Source: Micromonospora peucetia
GTDB taxonomy: Bacteria; Actinomycetota; Actinomycetes; Mycobacteriales; Micromonosporaceae
NCBI RefSeq assembly: GCF_900091625.1
Contig: NZ_FMIC01000002.1
Coordinates: 3,720,001-3,784,000 of the forward strand
Reading direction: 5' to 3'
DNA length: 64,000 bases
The translations under genes were made by a program, and so were the position numbers. A model generated the notes under the pieces. That model saw only the letters and a program-made list of their open reading frames with translations, searched no databases and was not told the DNA's origin. Below, piece after piece: positions 34,194 to 44,397 of the stretch (its first letter is position 1; the number at the start of each line of letters is the position of its first letter).

Positions 34194-35420
34194 GTGGCGC
34201 CGCGCGTGGTCGTCGTCGAGGCCGACGGCGGGTCCCGGGGCAACCCCGGCCCGGCCGGCTACGGCGCGGTGGTCCGCGACCAGGACACCGGTGAGGTGCT
34301 GGCCGAGCGGAGCGAGTCGATCGGTGTCGCCACCAACAACGTCGCCGAGTATCGCGGGCTGATCGCCGGGCTGGAGGCCGCCGCCGAGCTGGGTGCCGCC
34401 GAGGTCGACGCGCGGATGGACTCGAAGCTGGTGGTCGAGCAGATGTCCGGCCGCTGGCAGATCAAGCACCCGGGGCTGCGCCCGCTCGCCGCGCAGGCCG
34501 CCGTCCTGGTGAGTCGTTTCGCCGCCGTCCGGTTCCACTGGATCCCCCGGGAACGCAACCGGCACGCCGACGCCCTCGCCAACGCCGCCATGGACGCCGC
34601 CGCCGGCCGGGCCCCCGCCGCCCGGGCCGCCGTCGTCCCGCCGCGCGTCGTGGAGCCGCCGCGTGAGGTCGCCGGCCCCGACTCGTCGGCCCGGGCGAGA
34701 GCCCGCGAGGTGGCCGCCCGGGCCGCGTCGACGGCGACCTCGGGCACCGACCCGGCCACCGCGCCCGCCTCCTGGGAGCCGCGGCCGAGCTTCACCGCCA
34801 CCCGGCTGATCCTGGTCCGGCACGGCGAGACCGCGTACACCGAGCAGCGCCGCTACTCCGGCCGCGGCGACGTGCCGCTGTCGGAGCGGGGCCGGGCCCA
34901 GGTCCGGGCCACGGCTGCCCGGGTGGCCGCGCTGGCCCCGAGCGTGGCGGCCGTGGTCAGCTCACCCCTGTCCCGGTGTACGGCGACCGCGGAGGCGATC
35001 GCCGGGGTGCTCGGCGGCGTGCCGGTGCGCCGCGAGGACGACCTCATCGAGTGCGACTTCGGAGCCTGGGAGGGGCGCACCTTCGCCGAGGTCCGCGAGG
35101 AGTGGCCGGGGGAGATGGACGCGTGGCTAGCCTCGACCCGGGTGGCCCCGCCGGACGGCGAGTCGTTCGTCGACGTCGCCGAGCGCTGCCGCCGCGCGGT
35201 CGACGGGCTGTGCCGGGCGTACCCCGGGGAGACCGTGGTGGTGGTCTCGCACGTCTCGCCGATCAAGCTGGTGCTGCGTGACGCGCTCGCGGCCGGCGAC
35301 GGCTTCCTGCACCGGCTGTTCCTGGACGCGGCCGGCATCTCGGTGCTGGACACCTGGCCCGACGGCGGCGTCGCCGTCCGCACGGTCAACGACACCGCGC
35401 ACCTGGACGCGGTCGGCTAG
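34194..35420 (+). CDS. bifunctional RNase H / histidine phosphatase
   Basis: GTG 34194 starts 3 bp after the previous stop; 408 aa. Residues 5-135 form RNase HI with the acidic residues in EADGGSRGNPGPAGYG, NNVAEYRGLIAG and DSKLVVEQ. A Pro/Ala linker leads to a phosphoglycerate-mutase-like domain starting LVRHGETAYT (catalytic His) with VVSHVSPIK near the end. The M. tuberculosis Rv2228c protein has the same fusion, removing RNA from hybrids and acting on phosphates in the cobalamin pathway. Confidence 0.93.
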   Translation: MAPRVVVVEADGGSRGNPGPAGYGAVVRDQDTGEVLAERSESIGVATNNVAEYRGLIAGLEAAAELGAAEVDARMDSKLVVEQMSGRWQIKHPGLRPLAAQAAVLVSRFAAVRFHWIPRERNRHADALANAAMDAAAGRAPAARAAVVPPRVVEPPREVAGPDSSARARAREVAARAASTATSGTDPATAPASWEPRPSFTATRLILVRHGETAYTEQRRYSGRGDVPLSERGRAQVRATAARVAALAPSVAAVVSSPLSRCTATAEAIAGVLGGVPVRREDDLIECDFGAWEGRTFAEVREEWPGEMDAWLASTRVAPPDGESFVDVAERCRRAVDGLCRAYPGETVVVVSHVSPIKLVLRDALAAGDGFLHRLFLDAAGISVLDTWPDGGVAVRTVNDTAHLDAVG

Positions 35421-35471
35421 CTGGCGCGGGTCGGGAGGATTCGTCAAGGTCGTGACGTTCCCGCGAATCTG

Positions 35472-35500
35472 TTGACAGGCCGCCGGCAGCCGTTCAAGAT
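35472..35500 (+). promoter_or_regulatory. promoter for the carboxypeptidase gene
   Basis: TTGACA (35472-35477) and CAAGAT (35495-35500) are separated by 17 bp. Transcription would begin about 190 nt before the TTG at 35699, leaving a long leader. Confidence 0.6.
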
Positions 35501-35698
35501 CGGTTCCGTGCGAAGCGTCCATCTGACAAAGCGGGGTCACATCGACCTCCTGCGTGTCGCCAGCGCCGCCTGTCGACGCTCTATCTGACGCCGGGTTCTT
35601 CCCCCTTTCTCGCACGCTGCTGGCGTTTCCGACCCCGCAGGTCTCCGGCCCTGCGGCGCGTCCGCCTGTGCGCACTCCCTCGTGACAGGAGACTGTCC

Positions 35699-38155
35699 TT
35701 GTCCGTCAACAGACTTTTTCCCCGGCTCACCGCGACGGCGGTAACCGTATCCCTGCTCGGTACGGCGGCGTGGGCCGCTCCGGCGACTGCCTCGGCGCTG
35801 CCGGCGGTGCCGCCGCGCGCCTCCGACGTCGCCGACGTCCGGGGCTATCCCCAGCGGAGCGCCCTGCCGGTCTGGCCCGACAATCCGGCGGACGCCTCGA
35901 TCCCGATCGGCGTCATCGCCTACGACGACATCGCGCCGAAGCTGAACGCCCTCCAGGCCGCGAGCGACCGGGTCTCCGCCCGGGTGGCCGGAAAGTCGGC
36001 CGGTGGCTACGACCTGTACGCGGTCACGGTGACCGCGCCGGAGAGCCGGGCCGAGGCTCGGCAGCAGGAGATCTGGAAGCGCCGCATCGAGGACGAGCCG
36101 GCCTGGGCCCAGCGGGACCGGCAACTGCTCGCCGGCTACAAGACCCCGCTCTTCGTCAACGCCAACATCCACGGCAACGAGTGGGAGGGCACCGACGCGG
36201 CGCTGCGGGTCATCGAGGACCTCGCCACCAGCAGCAGCCCCGAGGTGGCCGGGCTGCTCCGGCGCAACCGGCTCGTCTTCAACGTCACCGCCAACCCGGA
36301 CGGCCGGGTGGCCGGCAGCCGCGCCAACTCCGCCGGCTACGACCTGAACCGGGACCTGACGGTGGTGGCGCAGCCCGAGACCAACCTGATCCGCGAGCTG
36401 ATCATCGACACGAAGCCGATCATCACGCTCGACCTGCACGGCTACGTGAGTCCGACGCTGCTGCACCCCAGCACCCCGCCGCACAACGTCAACAACGAGT
36501 ACGACCTCTACATCAAGCACGGCCTGCCGAACGCGCTGGCGATCGAGGAGGACCTGCGTGGTCTCGGGCACGCCGAGACCCAGCGGGCCCGCATCCCGTT
36601 CCGCGACGACGAGCCCGGCGTGTGGGACGACTTCCCGCCGATCTACGTGCCGTCCTTCGCCATGTTGCAGAGCAGCATCCCGTACACCATCGAGGCGCCG
36701 CTCAACCCGCGCGGCGGCGCGCTCACCCCGGCCGAGCGGGTACGCCGCTCCGGCATCAACACCGACGTGCACGAGGTGGCGATCCGGACGTCGCTGCGGT
36801 ACATCCAGGAGCACCGGGCGCAGGTGCTGCACGACCAGGCCGAGGTCTACCGGCGCGGCTGGGCGGGCGAGCCGCTGCGCGACCTCCCCGACGGCTTCGT
36901 GCCGGGTTGGGGCCCGGAGGACAACTACCACACCACCTTCCCCCGGGCGTACGTCATCCCGACCGGAACCGGCCAGCGCTCGGAGCCGGCTGCCGCGCGC
37001 CTCGTCGATCTGTTGATCAGCAGCGGCGGGCGGGTGTGGCGGGCGAAGAAGCCGTTCACCGCCGGCGGCCGGAGCTACCAGGCCGGCTCGTACGTGGTCG
37101 ATCTGCACCAGCCCAAGCGCGGCCTGGTCAACTCGTTGCTTGAACCGGGTGCCGACATCACCGGTCGGGTGGACGACCTCTACGCCGGCCCGGCCGCCTG
37201 GAGCCAGGGACTCACCTGGGGCGCCACCGTCGAGACCCTCTGGAACGAGTTGCCGGCCGTGCGGCTGGAGCGGACGTACGACGGACGGGCCGAGGGCGGA
37301 GTTCCCGCCGGCAACGGTGACCTGCGCCTCGACCTCCGGGACGCCGCCGACCTGCTGGCGGTCAACTCGCTGCTGAACCGGGGTGTCGCGGTCCACCGCC
37401 TCGCCGACGGTTCGGTCGTCGTCCCCGGCACGCCCGCCAACCGCAGGCTGGCCCGCGCGGAGGCCCGCACCCACGCGGTGACCTTCGAACGCGCGCCCGC
37501 CGGCTGGCGCGGCACCCGGCTGGACAAGGTCGTCGTCGGCTATCTGGGCACGGTCGAGGAACGGGACACGCTGGCCGACCTCGGCTTCGAGGCGCGTGCC
37601 CTGACCGCCGCCACGCTCAGCACGAGCCTGACCGGCGACGTCGACGTGCTCCTCGTCGCCAGCAACGTCAACCTGGCGAACCTGTCGGCGGAGAACCGCG
37701 CCGCACTGGACGCCTTCCTGACGCGGGGCGGCGGCGTCGTCGGTCTGGGTACCGCCGGGGCGGGCTTCAGCAACGCCGCCTCGCTGCTCTCGGTGACGGC
37801 GACCGCCGGGCCGGGCCTGGCCAGTGGGGTGGCCAACGTCGTCAACACCGGCGGCCCGGTCAGCGCCGGCGCCATCCCGCACTCGTTCATCAGCCAGCCG
37901 GTCTGGTTCACCGCCCTGGGCGGCAACGTCACGGTCGAGCAGTCCTACGCGGCCGATCCGCTGCTCGCCGGCTGGTGGGCGACGGAGGGCGCCAACGGCC
38001 AGGGCGCGGCGGCCAACCAGGCCAGCATCGTCCGGGGGGTGTCCGCCGGCGGCAACGGGGTGGTGCTGTTCGGCACCGACCCGACGTTCCGTCTGCACCC
38101 CAAGGGCCTGCAACCGCAGCTCGGCCGGGCGCTGCTCTGGACGGCCGGGCGGTGA
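35699..38155 (+). CDS. secreted M14-family zinc carboxypeptidase
   Basis: TTG 35699 follows ACAGGAGACTG and gives 818 aa. Residues 1-33 are a signal peptide (VSLLGTAAWAAPATASA). The M14 catalytic domain contains the zinc motif NIHGNEWEG (His, Glu), the substrate-binding NPDGR and DLNRD, and a later HGY His. The catalytic Glu may be in YTIEAPLN. The C-terminal 350 residues hold a glutamine-amidotransferase-like region seen in similar actinobacterial proteases (GGGVVGLGTAG). It would digest peptides outside the cell. Confidence 0.9.
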   Translation: MSVNRLFPRLTATAVTVSLLGTAAWAAPATASALPAVPPRASDVADVRGYPQRSALPVWPDNPADASIPIGVIAYDDIAPKLNALQAASDRVSARVAGKSAGGYDLYAVTVTAPESRAEARQQEIWKRRIEDEPAWAQRDRQLLAGYKTPLFVNANIHGNEWEGTDAALRVIEDLATSSSPEVAGLLRRNRLVFNVTANPDGRVAGSRANSAGYDLNRDLTVVAQPETNLIRELIIDTKPIITLDLHGYVSPTLLHPSTPPHNVNNEYDLYIKHGLPNALAIEEDLRGLGHAETQRARIPFRDDEPGVWDDFPPIYVPSFAMLQSSIPYTIEAPLNPRGGALTPAERVRRSGINTDVHEVAIRTSLRYIQEHRAQVLHDQAEVYRRGWAGEPLRDLPDGFVPGWGPEDNYHTTFPRAYVIPTGTGQRSEPAAARLVDLLISSGGRVWRAKKPFTAGGRSYQAGSYVVDLHQPKRGLVNSLLEPGADITGRVDDLYAGPAAWSQGLTWGATVETLWNELPAVRLERTYDGRAEGGVPAGNGDLRLDLRDAADLLAVNSLLNRGVAVHRLADGSVVVPGTPANRRLARAEARTHAVTFERAPAGWRGTRLDKVVVGYLGTVEERDTLADLGFEARALTAATLSTSLTGDVDVLLVASNVNLANLSAENRAALDAFLTRGGGVVGLGTAGAGFSNAASLLSVTATAGPGLASGVANVVNTGGPVSAGAIPHSFISQPVWFTALGGNVTVEQSYAADPLLAGWWATEGANGQGAAANQASIVRGVSAGGNGVVLFGTDPTFRLHPKGLQPQLGRALLWTAGR

Positions 38156-38183
38156 CCGCCAAGCGGTGAGCCATTGACCGGCC

Positions 38184-38226
38184 GGTGACGGGCCCGGGTG
38201 CCGAGTTGGCGCCCGGGCCCGTCACC
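38184..38226 (+). terminator. 19-bp-stem terminator after the carboxypeptidase
   Basis: GGTGACGGGCCCGGGTGCC pairs with its near-perfect complement across a GAGTT loop, 29 bp after the stop. Confidence 0.8.
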
Positions 38227-38403
38227 GTCCAGCTTTCAGGCCGGTTGCTGGCGGCGGGAAACGGCCTCGCGTACCCGCCGTTCGGCGCAGGACGCCGGCC
38301 GTTCGGCGCAGCAGCCTCCGACCATTGGGCGTGACGGCCGTCACAGAGTCGTAACCTCCGGCCGTCATCAGTGCCGATCTACGACACGCGGAGGTTTGTC
38401 GCA

Positions 38404-38685
38404 ATGGCCGCACCCGAACCGGAGGCGCCGCCAGCGGCGCGGTCCAGGGCGAAGGACCACAGCCCCTGGAACTGGTTGCTCTTCATCCCCATCGTGCTGC
38501 CCCTGATCCCGGTGTTCTTCAACGCCGACTCGCCCCGGTTCCTCGGCTTCCCGCGCTTCTACTGGCTGCAACTCGCCTACATCCTGGTCGGCGTGGCCAC
38601 CACCACGCTGGTGTACCAGCTGACGAAGAAGCGGGCCGCCGCGCCGTCGGACGGGCTGGCCGGCGCGGATGCGGGTGACCGCTGA
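38404..38685 (+). CDS. DUF3311 small membrane protein
   Basis: ATG 38404 has GGAGG 10 nt upstream and gives 93 aa. Two membrane helices (about 24-42 and 55-75) follow a Pro-rich N-terminus. DUF3311 proteins almost always precede a sodium:solute symporter, as here, where TGATG overlaps by 1 bp. It is probably an accessory subunit. Confidence 0.88.
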   Translation: MAAPEPEAPPAARSRAKDHSPWNWLLFIPIVLPLIPVFFNADSPRFLGFPRFYWLQLAYILVGVATTTLVYQLTKKRAAAPSDGLAGADAGDR

Positions 38686-40340
38686 TGTGGCGCGAGCACC
38701 TCACCGAGATCATCGTCTTCTCGGCGCTCTTCCTGCTGGTCAGCGGCATGGGGTTCGTGGCGGCCCGGTGGCGTGCCCCGAAGGACATGGCGCACCTCGA
38801 CGAGTGGGGGCTGGGCGGGCGCAACTTCGGCGGCTGGATCACCTGGTTCCTGGTCGGCGGTGACCTCTACACCGCGTACACCTTCGTGGCGGTGCCGGCG
38901 CTGATGTTCGGGGCCGGCGCGGCCGGCTTCTTTGCCGTCCCGTACACCATCGTGATCTATCCGTTGGTCTTCCTGGTGCTGTGCCGGCTCTGGTCGGTCT
39001 CGCACCGGCACGGCTTCGTCACCCCGGCGGACTTCGTCCGCAAGCGGTTCGACTCGCCGGTGCTGGCGCTGCTCATCGCGATCACCGGCATCGTGGCCAC
39101 GATGCCGTACATCGCGCTGCAACTCGTCGGCATCGAGGCGGTGCTCAAGACCATGGGGGTCACCGGCGAGAGCGCCCTGGCCCGGCACCTGCCGATCATC
39201 ATCGCGTTCGCGATCCTGGCCGCGTACACCTATCAGTCGGGGCTGCGCGCGCCGGCGCTGATCGCCTTCGTCAAGGACACGCTGATCTACATCGTGATCC
39301 TGGTGGCGGTGCTGTACCTGCCGTACAAGCTGGGTGGCTGGGGCGAGATTTTCGACGCCGCGGAGGCGAAGTTCGACGCGTCGCCGAACCCCAACGACGG
39401 GGTGCTGCTCAACGCCAACAACCAGCTCCAGTACGTCACACTGGCGTTCGGCTCGGCGCTGGCGCTGTTCCTCTACCCGCACAGCATCACCGGCGTGCTG
39501 GCCAGCCGGAACCGTGACGTGATCAAGCGGAACATGTCGGCGCTGCCCGCGTACAGCCTGCTGTTGGGCCTGATCGCGCTGCTCGGCTTCATGGCCATCG
39601 CGGCCGGGGTGAAGCCACTGCCCGGCTCGTCACCGGGGAGCGTGGACAGCAACACCGTGGTGCCGGTCCTGTTCGACCAGCAGTTCCCCGACTGGTTCGC
39701 CGGTGTCGCGTACGCGGCCATCGGCATCGGCGCGCTGGTGCCGGCGGCGATCATGTCGATCGCGGCGGCGAACCTGTTCACCCGCAACATCTACAAGGAA
39801 TACCTGAAGCGGGACGCCAGCCCGGCGCAGGAGGCGAACGTCTCCAAGATCACGTCTCTGGTGGTGAAGGTCGGCGCGGTGGCCTGCATCGTCTTCCTCG
39901 ACCCTCAGTTCTCCATCGACCTCCAGCTCATCGGCGGCGTGATCATCCTCCAGACGCTGCCGGCGGTGGCGCTCGGTCTCTACACCCGCTGGTTCCACCG
40001 TGGCGCACTGATCGGCGGCTGGGTCGCGGGCATGGGGCTGGGCATGTGGATGCTCTACCAGATCCCGAACGCCGCGACCGGCCGTAAGCACTTCGGCGGT
40101 TCGGCGTTCCCACTGGCCGACTTCGGGTTCGACACCCCGAAGACGATCTACGTCGGGATCGTGGCGGTGCTGGTCAACCTCGCGGTCGCGGCGCTGCTGA
40201 CGGTGGTGCTGCGGGCGGCGAAGGTGCGCGACGGCGGCGACGGCACCACGTCGGACGACTACTTCGCCGACGAGGGCGACCCGCGCGTCGTGCCCGGCCC
40301 ACGCCGCGACGCCGACGCCGCCCCGGAACCGGTCGCCTGA
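38685..40340 (+). CDS. sodium:solute symporter (monocarboxylate type, MctP-like)
   Basis: This 551-aa protein begins at ATG 38685 and has about 13 membrane helices with SSS-family features (EWGLGGRNFGGWITWFLVGGD, RKRFDSPVLALLIAI, ALVPAAIMSIAAANLFTRNIYKEY). With DUF3311 it matches the acetate/pyruvate/lactate transporters of actinobacteria; the substrate is inference. It ends at the palindrome 40343-40388. Confidence 0.9.
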   Translation: MWREHLTEIIVFSALFLLVSGMGFVAARWRAPKDMAHLDEWGLGGRNFGGWITWFLVGGDLYTAYTFVAVPALMFGAGAAGFFAVPYTIVIYPLVFLVLCRLWSVSHRHGFVTPADFVRKRFDSPVLALLIAITGIVATMPYIALQLVGIEAVLKTMGVTGESALARHLPIIIAFAILAAYTYQSGLRAPALIAFVKDTLIYIVILVAVLYLPYKLGGWGEIFDAAEAKFDASPNPNDGVLLNANNQLQYVTLAFGSALALFLYPHSITGVLASRNRDVIKRNMSALPAYSLLLGLIALLGFMAIAAGVKPLPGSSPGSVDSNTVVPVLFDQQFPDWFAGVAYAAIGIGALVPAAIMSIAAANLFTRNIYKEYLKRDASPAQEANVSKITSLVVKVGAVACIVFLDPQFSIDLQLIGGVIILQTLPAVALGLYTRWFHRGALIGGWVAGMGLGMWMLYQIPNAATGRKHFGGSAFPLADFGFDTPKTIYVGIVAVLVNLAVAALLTVVLRAAKVRDGGDGTTSDDYFADEGDPRVVPGPRRDADAAPEPVA

Positions 40341-40342
40341 AA

Positions 40343-40388
40343 GGAAGGGCCCCCTGCTATCGGATTTTGATGTGCAGGGGGCCCTTCC
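40343..40388. terminator. 15-bp-stem bidirectional terminator
   Basis: GGAAGGGCCCCCTGC pairs perfectly with its complement between two convergent genes. It shares the GGAAGGG-CCC-TGC core with 32460-32504, so it is likely a repeated element used as terminator. Confidence 0.8.
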
Positions 40389-40413
40389 TGACACCCGGCT
40401 GGCGTGTGGGAGG

Positions 40414-41175
40414 TCAGCGCAGCGCGCGCCAGAGCAGGTAGAGACCGATCGTCGTGCCGAAGACCACGATCAGCACCTTGAGCACCACCGGCGGCAGCCG
40501 GCGGACCAGCCGCGCACCGGCGTACCCACCGGCCAGGGTCGCCGGCGCGACCACCGCGACGGCCGCCCAGTTCACCGGCCCGAACAGCGCGAACACCACG
40601 AGCGTGGTCAGCCCGACGATGGCGGAGAGCAGGTTCTTGATCGCGCTAACCCGGGCCAGCGTCGCATCCAGCACCAGGGCCAGGCCGGCGACCAGCATCA
40701 CCCCGAGGGCCGCGCCGAAATAGCCGCCGTACACCGCGCCGACCGCGACCATCACCTGCACCGTGACCGTACGGCGGCGCGGCGACAGGTCACGCGGATG
40801 CCCGACCAGCCGGCGTAGCGGATCCTGGAACGCCAGCACCGCCGTCGCCCCGAGCACCAGGAAGGGCACCACCAACTCGAACGCCCGCGCCGGGGTGGCC
40901 AGCAGCAGCAGGGCGCCGGCGATCGTGCCGACCAACGTCGTGGGTATCAGCGTGGCCAGCGCCCGGCGGGGCGGCAGATCCTGTCGGCTGCCCGCCACGC
41001 TGGCCACGTACCCCGGGAAGACCGCCACCGAGTTGCTCACGTTGGCCGGCACCGGCGGCAGCCCCACCGCGATCATCGCCGGGAAGGTGATCAGCGAGCC
41101 CCCGCCGGCCACCGCGTTGACCGTGCCCGCGGCGAGCCCGGCGGCGACCAGCAGCGCGGCGTCGGAGACATCCAT
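40414..41175 (-). CDS. TauE/SafE-family sulfite/anion exporter
   Basis: ATG 41175 gives 253 aa with about eight membrane helices and the typical N-terminal GTVNAVAGGGSLITFPAM and mid-protein GAVYGGYFGAALGVML motifs. The family exports sulfite, sulfoacetate and related anions; the substrate is unknown. It is a single gene next to rnpB. Confidence 0.88.
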   Translation of the reverse strand: MDVSDAALLVAAGLAAGTVNAVAGGGSLITFPAMIAVGLPPVPANVSNSVAVFPGYVASVAGSRQDLPPRRALATLIPTTLVGTIAGALLLLATPARAFELVVPFLVLGATAVLAFQDPLRRLVGHPRDLSPRRRTVTVQVMVAVGAVYGGYFGAALGVMLVAGLALVLDATLARVSAIKNLLSAIVGLTTLVVFALFGPVNWAAVAVVAPATLAGGYAGARLVRRLPPVVLKVLIVVFGTTIGLYLLWRALR

Positions 41176-41316
41176 GGTTCCCAGAGGCTAGTACGCGGTG
41201 CCGGCGGCTGCCGGCTGCGGTGTGCCGGGCACGCCGGCTGTGGTGCCGTGCCGGGCGCGGCTGGTTGCCGGCCGGGGTGGCAATAGACGCGCCCGCGGCG
41301 TCGTTAGGATGGGTGC

Positions 41317-41743
<427 letters not shown>

Positions 41744-41780
41744 CCACCAGCTCAGAGCCGTGATCAAGGCCCTGAGCTGG

Positions 41781-42431
41781 TTCTATGTCCGGGCGTCGAT
41801 GGTCGTCGTTGGTCAACTTTGGCCGACGTTTGACGGCCTGGCGACGGCCTGACGGCCTGGCGACGGCCTGACGGCCTGGAGACGGCCTGATCTTGGACGG
41901 GCCTTCATCGCTTTGCATCTATCTACGTCGGGGTTGTGGTCGGTTTCTGGCTCGGCGGCGCGCCGCACTTGCCCCCGGGCTGCCATCCCGTCACCGTCGT
42001 CCCACACCTCGTGGAGCGGGCCTGCCCCGGGGTGACAAGGTGGAGCGCCCTGCCGGACGAACGACCTTGGCGCCCCGGGGCAGGTCTGCTCGGCTTGCCT
42101 GGGACGGCGGTGACGGGATGGCAGCCACCTCAACCACCGCGGACCGTGAGCCGCTGACGGTCCCCAGCCATCCCGGAGCCTGAGGCCCCCGCCGGAGGCG
42201 CTTTGACCTGGCTCGCCGGGAGCCTTGCCCTGTTCGGCCGGCGGCGGCCTCTGTGGCTCTCTCGTTGCTGCGCCGTGCGCCGGGGCGTGACCGGCCGCCA
42301 GGCCGCACGCGCGCCCCGGCGCGACACGGCGGCGGGCCGCAGGCCCGCCCTTGACCAAGTAAAGAAAGTCTGAACACACTACGCTCCGGCCAACGGCCAA
42401 GTCACTGGCGACCAGCTCATAAGATTGGTTC
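41781..42431. other. repeat-rich stretch at the island's left end
   Basis: No gene is supported. It holds three 19-bp tandem copies (GACGGCCTGGCGACGGCCT, 41832-41888), the long inverted repeat at 41979-42125, and a Gly/Arg-codon-rich, strongly GC-rich segment to 42360. Confidence 0.6.
41979..42125. repeat. 147-bp imperfect palindrome
   Basis: The 26-bp ends (41979-42004 and 42100-42125) are inverted with one mismatch, and the inner CCTGCCCCGGGG segments also pair. Part of the interior, reverse complemented, resembles 1285-1345 (GGGCGCTCCACC-TTGTCACC), so it is a diverged member of a family. It may be a non-autonomous element. Confidence 0.65.
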
Positions 42432-42713
42432 ATGCCGACCTACGGATGGATGGTCCTCGCGATCGCAACCGTCGTTGCGTTGGTCTCAATGGCGTGGCTC
42501 CGGCGCTCCCGGCGCGGCAGACCGCGTACCAAGGAACAGCAGCGCCAGGATGCGGTGCGGGCGGCGCGGTCAATACGCAGGAATTCACTCCGACCGAACC
42601 GGGACACCTTCGAGCGAGGCCACGGTGTGCCGGATCGGCACTCTCACGCCATCTTCGAGAACGGCGCCTTGGGTGACGGGGCCGGCGGTGGTGGTGGAGG
42701 CGGTGGGCACTAA
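42432..42713 (+). CDS. small single-pass membrane protein
   Basis: ATG 42432 gives 93 aa with one helix (WMVLAIATVVALVSMAWL, about 6-23), then a basic segment and a Gly-rich tail. I do not recognise a family. It lies at the left end of the island, convergent with the HAD gene. Confidence 0.55.
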   Translation: MPTYGWMVLAIATVVALVSMAWLRRSRRGRPRTKEQQRQDAVRAARSIRRNSLRPNRDTFERGHGVPDRHSHAIFENGALGDGAGGGGGGGGH

Positions 42714-42744
42714 CGAGGGCGAAAGGTTGCAGTCCTCCCCAGCC

Positions 42745-43440
42745 TTAGGAGTTCATCCGCGCGACCAACACGTCAGCGATCTCCCGCATGCTGGTGACCA
42801 CTACGTCGGCTCCGGCTTCCTGGAACTTCTCGACCTTGGCCGGGCGGTTCGCGTACCCGATCACTCGTGCCCCGGCTGCCCGCGCCCCGTCGATGTCCGA
42901 GAGGGAGTCGCCAATCAGTACGCACCGGGCCGGCGCTCCGCCTACTGCGTGTGCGGCTTGCCGGATCGGTTCCGGGTTGGGCTTCATCCGCTCCGGGGCG
43001 GCGTAGGCCCGGCCAACGATCGGCGAGACATGGACGGCAAGGCGGTGCGCTGCCAGGTAGGCGCTCACGGCACCGGCAGAGTTGTTGCTGACGACCGCCA
43101 CGGGGAGGCCGGCTTGCCGGGCAGCGACGACGACTTCCCGGCCGTATGGCGTCGGTTCGGCGGTCTCGACGGCCTGGCGCTCAGCCGCGCACAGTGCATC
43201 CTCTACCGCCTGCGTGACCTTCTGGTCGCCGGTGGCCCCGATGCGGCGTAGTACCTCAAGCGGGTCCGGTTCGCTGGCGAGATCCGGCGGGACTTCGATG
43301 CCGCGCCGGTGCAACACCTCGACCAGTTCCGCGGCGACCCTCGGCGCTGGATAGCCCGCGAAGACGCTGCACACCGGCCCGTCGAAGTCGAGCAGCACGG
43401 CACCGACTTCGTCGAACAGCCGGCCAAGGTCGGCGTTCAT
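42745..43440 (-). CDS. HAD-family hydrolase
   Basis: ATG 43440 overlaps the GntR stop (ATGA) and gives 231 aa. Motif I is LLDFDGPV (catalytic Asp), motif II VVSNNSAG, motif III Lys in RMKPNPEP, and motif IV VLIGDSLSDIDGA. A phosphatase is likely. GntR-HAD pairs are typical of actinomycete integrative elements (AICE), which fits the rnpB-anchored island. Confidence 0.85.
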   Translation of the reverse strand: MNADLGRLFDEVGAVLLDFDGPVCSVFAGYPAPRVAAELVEVLHRRGIEVPPDLASEPDPLEVLRRIGATGDQKVTQAVEDALCAAERQAVETAEPTPYGREVVVAARQAGLPVAVVSNNSAGAVSAYLAAHRLAVHVSPIVGRAYAAPERMKPNPEPIRQAAHAVGGAPARCVLIGDSLSDIDGARAAGARVIGYANRPAKVEKFQEAGADVVVTSMREIADVLVARMNS

Positions 43441-44194
43441 GCGTCGTACCGGTAGGCGATGGTCGACCACACCGAGTCGAACCACTGGCGTGACGCTTCC
43501 ACGAATTGCGTGCCGTGGGAGGCATCGTCGTCGGTTACCGCGTAGTGGAAGAGTGGCACATCCTTGCCCATCAGGTCATAGATCGCCATCGGTTCACCCT
43601 TGATCGACACGGTGCGCTCAACGACCGGATAGAAGCCGTAGAAGACTTCGTCGCCGTTGAGGATGTAGAGCTTGAACAGCGGGGATGCCCGGTGCATCCT
43701 CGACCGTGGTTGAGCGGATGAGCCCGAGGTCGCCCAGCTCGGTGACCTGGTCGATGATGCCGTCCGCTGCCCGGCGGGTGATCCGTTCCGCTCGCTCGCG
43801 TACGGCTGGATCGTCGGTCTGGGGCTCGGCTCGTGCGGGGAGTGCCATGGGGACGGTCATGTCGGAGATCAGGACGCGCACGGTGATCGTCTCTGGTGTG
43901 AGTCGCCCGACCCGGACCTTGTCGAGCGCCTCAGCGAGCGCGTCCCTCAGCGTCTCCCCGGAGAACCCGGCGAAGTCGATGCTGACGTGAGGTCGCTCGA
44001 ATGCGGCTTCGATGTGGGGGCGCAGCTCGACGGCCCGCTGTGTCTGAGCGCGGACGAAGGCGCCGCTTCCCTGCCGGGTAACGATCAGTCGTTCTGCCCG
44101 GAGCAGGTCCAAGGCTCGCTTGACGGTTTCCCGTGCGACGCCGTAGCGCGCTGCTAGGTCGGGCTGTGACGGCAGCTTGTCGCCGGGGGAGAGC
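43437..44194 (-). pseudogene. GntR-family regulator, 5'-truncated and frameshifted
   Basis: Reading leftwards from 44194, ELSPGDKLPSQPDLAARYGVAR then ETVKRALDLLRAERLIVTRQGSGAFV is a GntR DNA-binding domain, cut at its N-terminus exactly at the 22-bp att core (44195-44216). Near 43697 one extra base shifts the frame: STTVE leads to a nonsense tail in one frame while HRASPLFKLYILNGDEVFYGFYPV continues in the other, ending at TGA 43437. So one deletion of a base would restore the full C-terminal domain. The truncation probably reflects integration of a second element. Confidence 0.8.
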
Positions 44195-44216
44195 TCCGGC
44201 GTACAGGTCGACTCGT
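44195..44216 (+). repeat. att core, middle copy
   Basis: TCCGGCGTACAGGTCGACTCGT is identical to 41715-41736 and 49527-49548. It forms the boundary between the truncated GntR gene and new sequence to the right. A minus-strand fragment ending at 44226 (helical, ...ALLDLTAAVLGLLG) may be the tail of another element gene. Confidence 0.8.
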
Positions 44217-44397
44217 ACGGGTTTGGTCAGCCGAGCAGTCCCAGGACGGCCGCCGTCAGGTCGAGCAGGGCGGCGATGCGGGCGATGGTGGCGGTGGCGG
44301 TGTGGTCGGGAGGTGATATCGGCCAGCAGCACCGGCAGTGTTCAGCTACGGATTTCACCGTGATCGGCCAGGAGGAGCCGAGGCGTCCACCCCTGTT

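Noticed and set aside
35501-35698. Riboswitch in the long leader of the carboxypeptidase gene
   Set aside because: I could not fit any known riboswitch core to this stretch.
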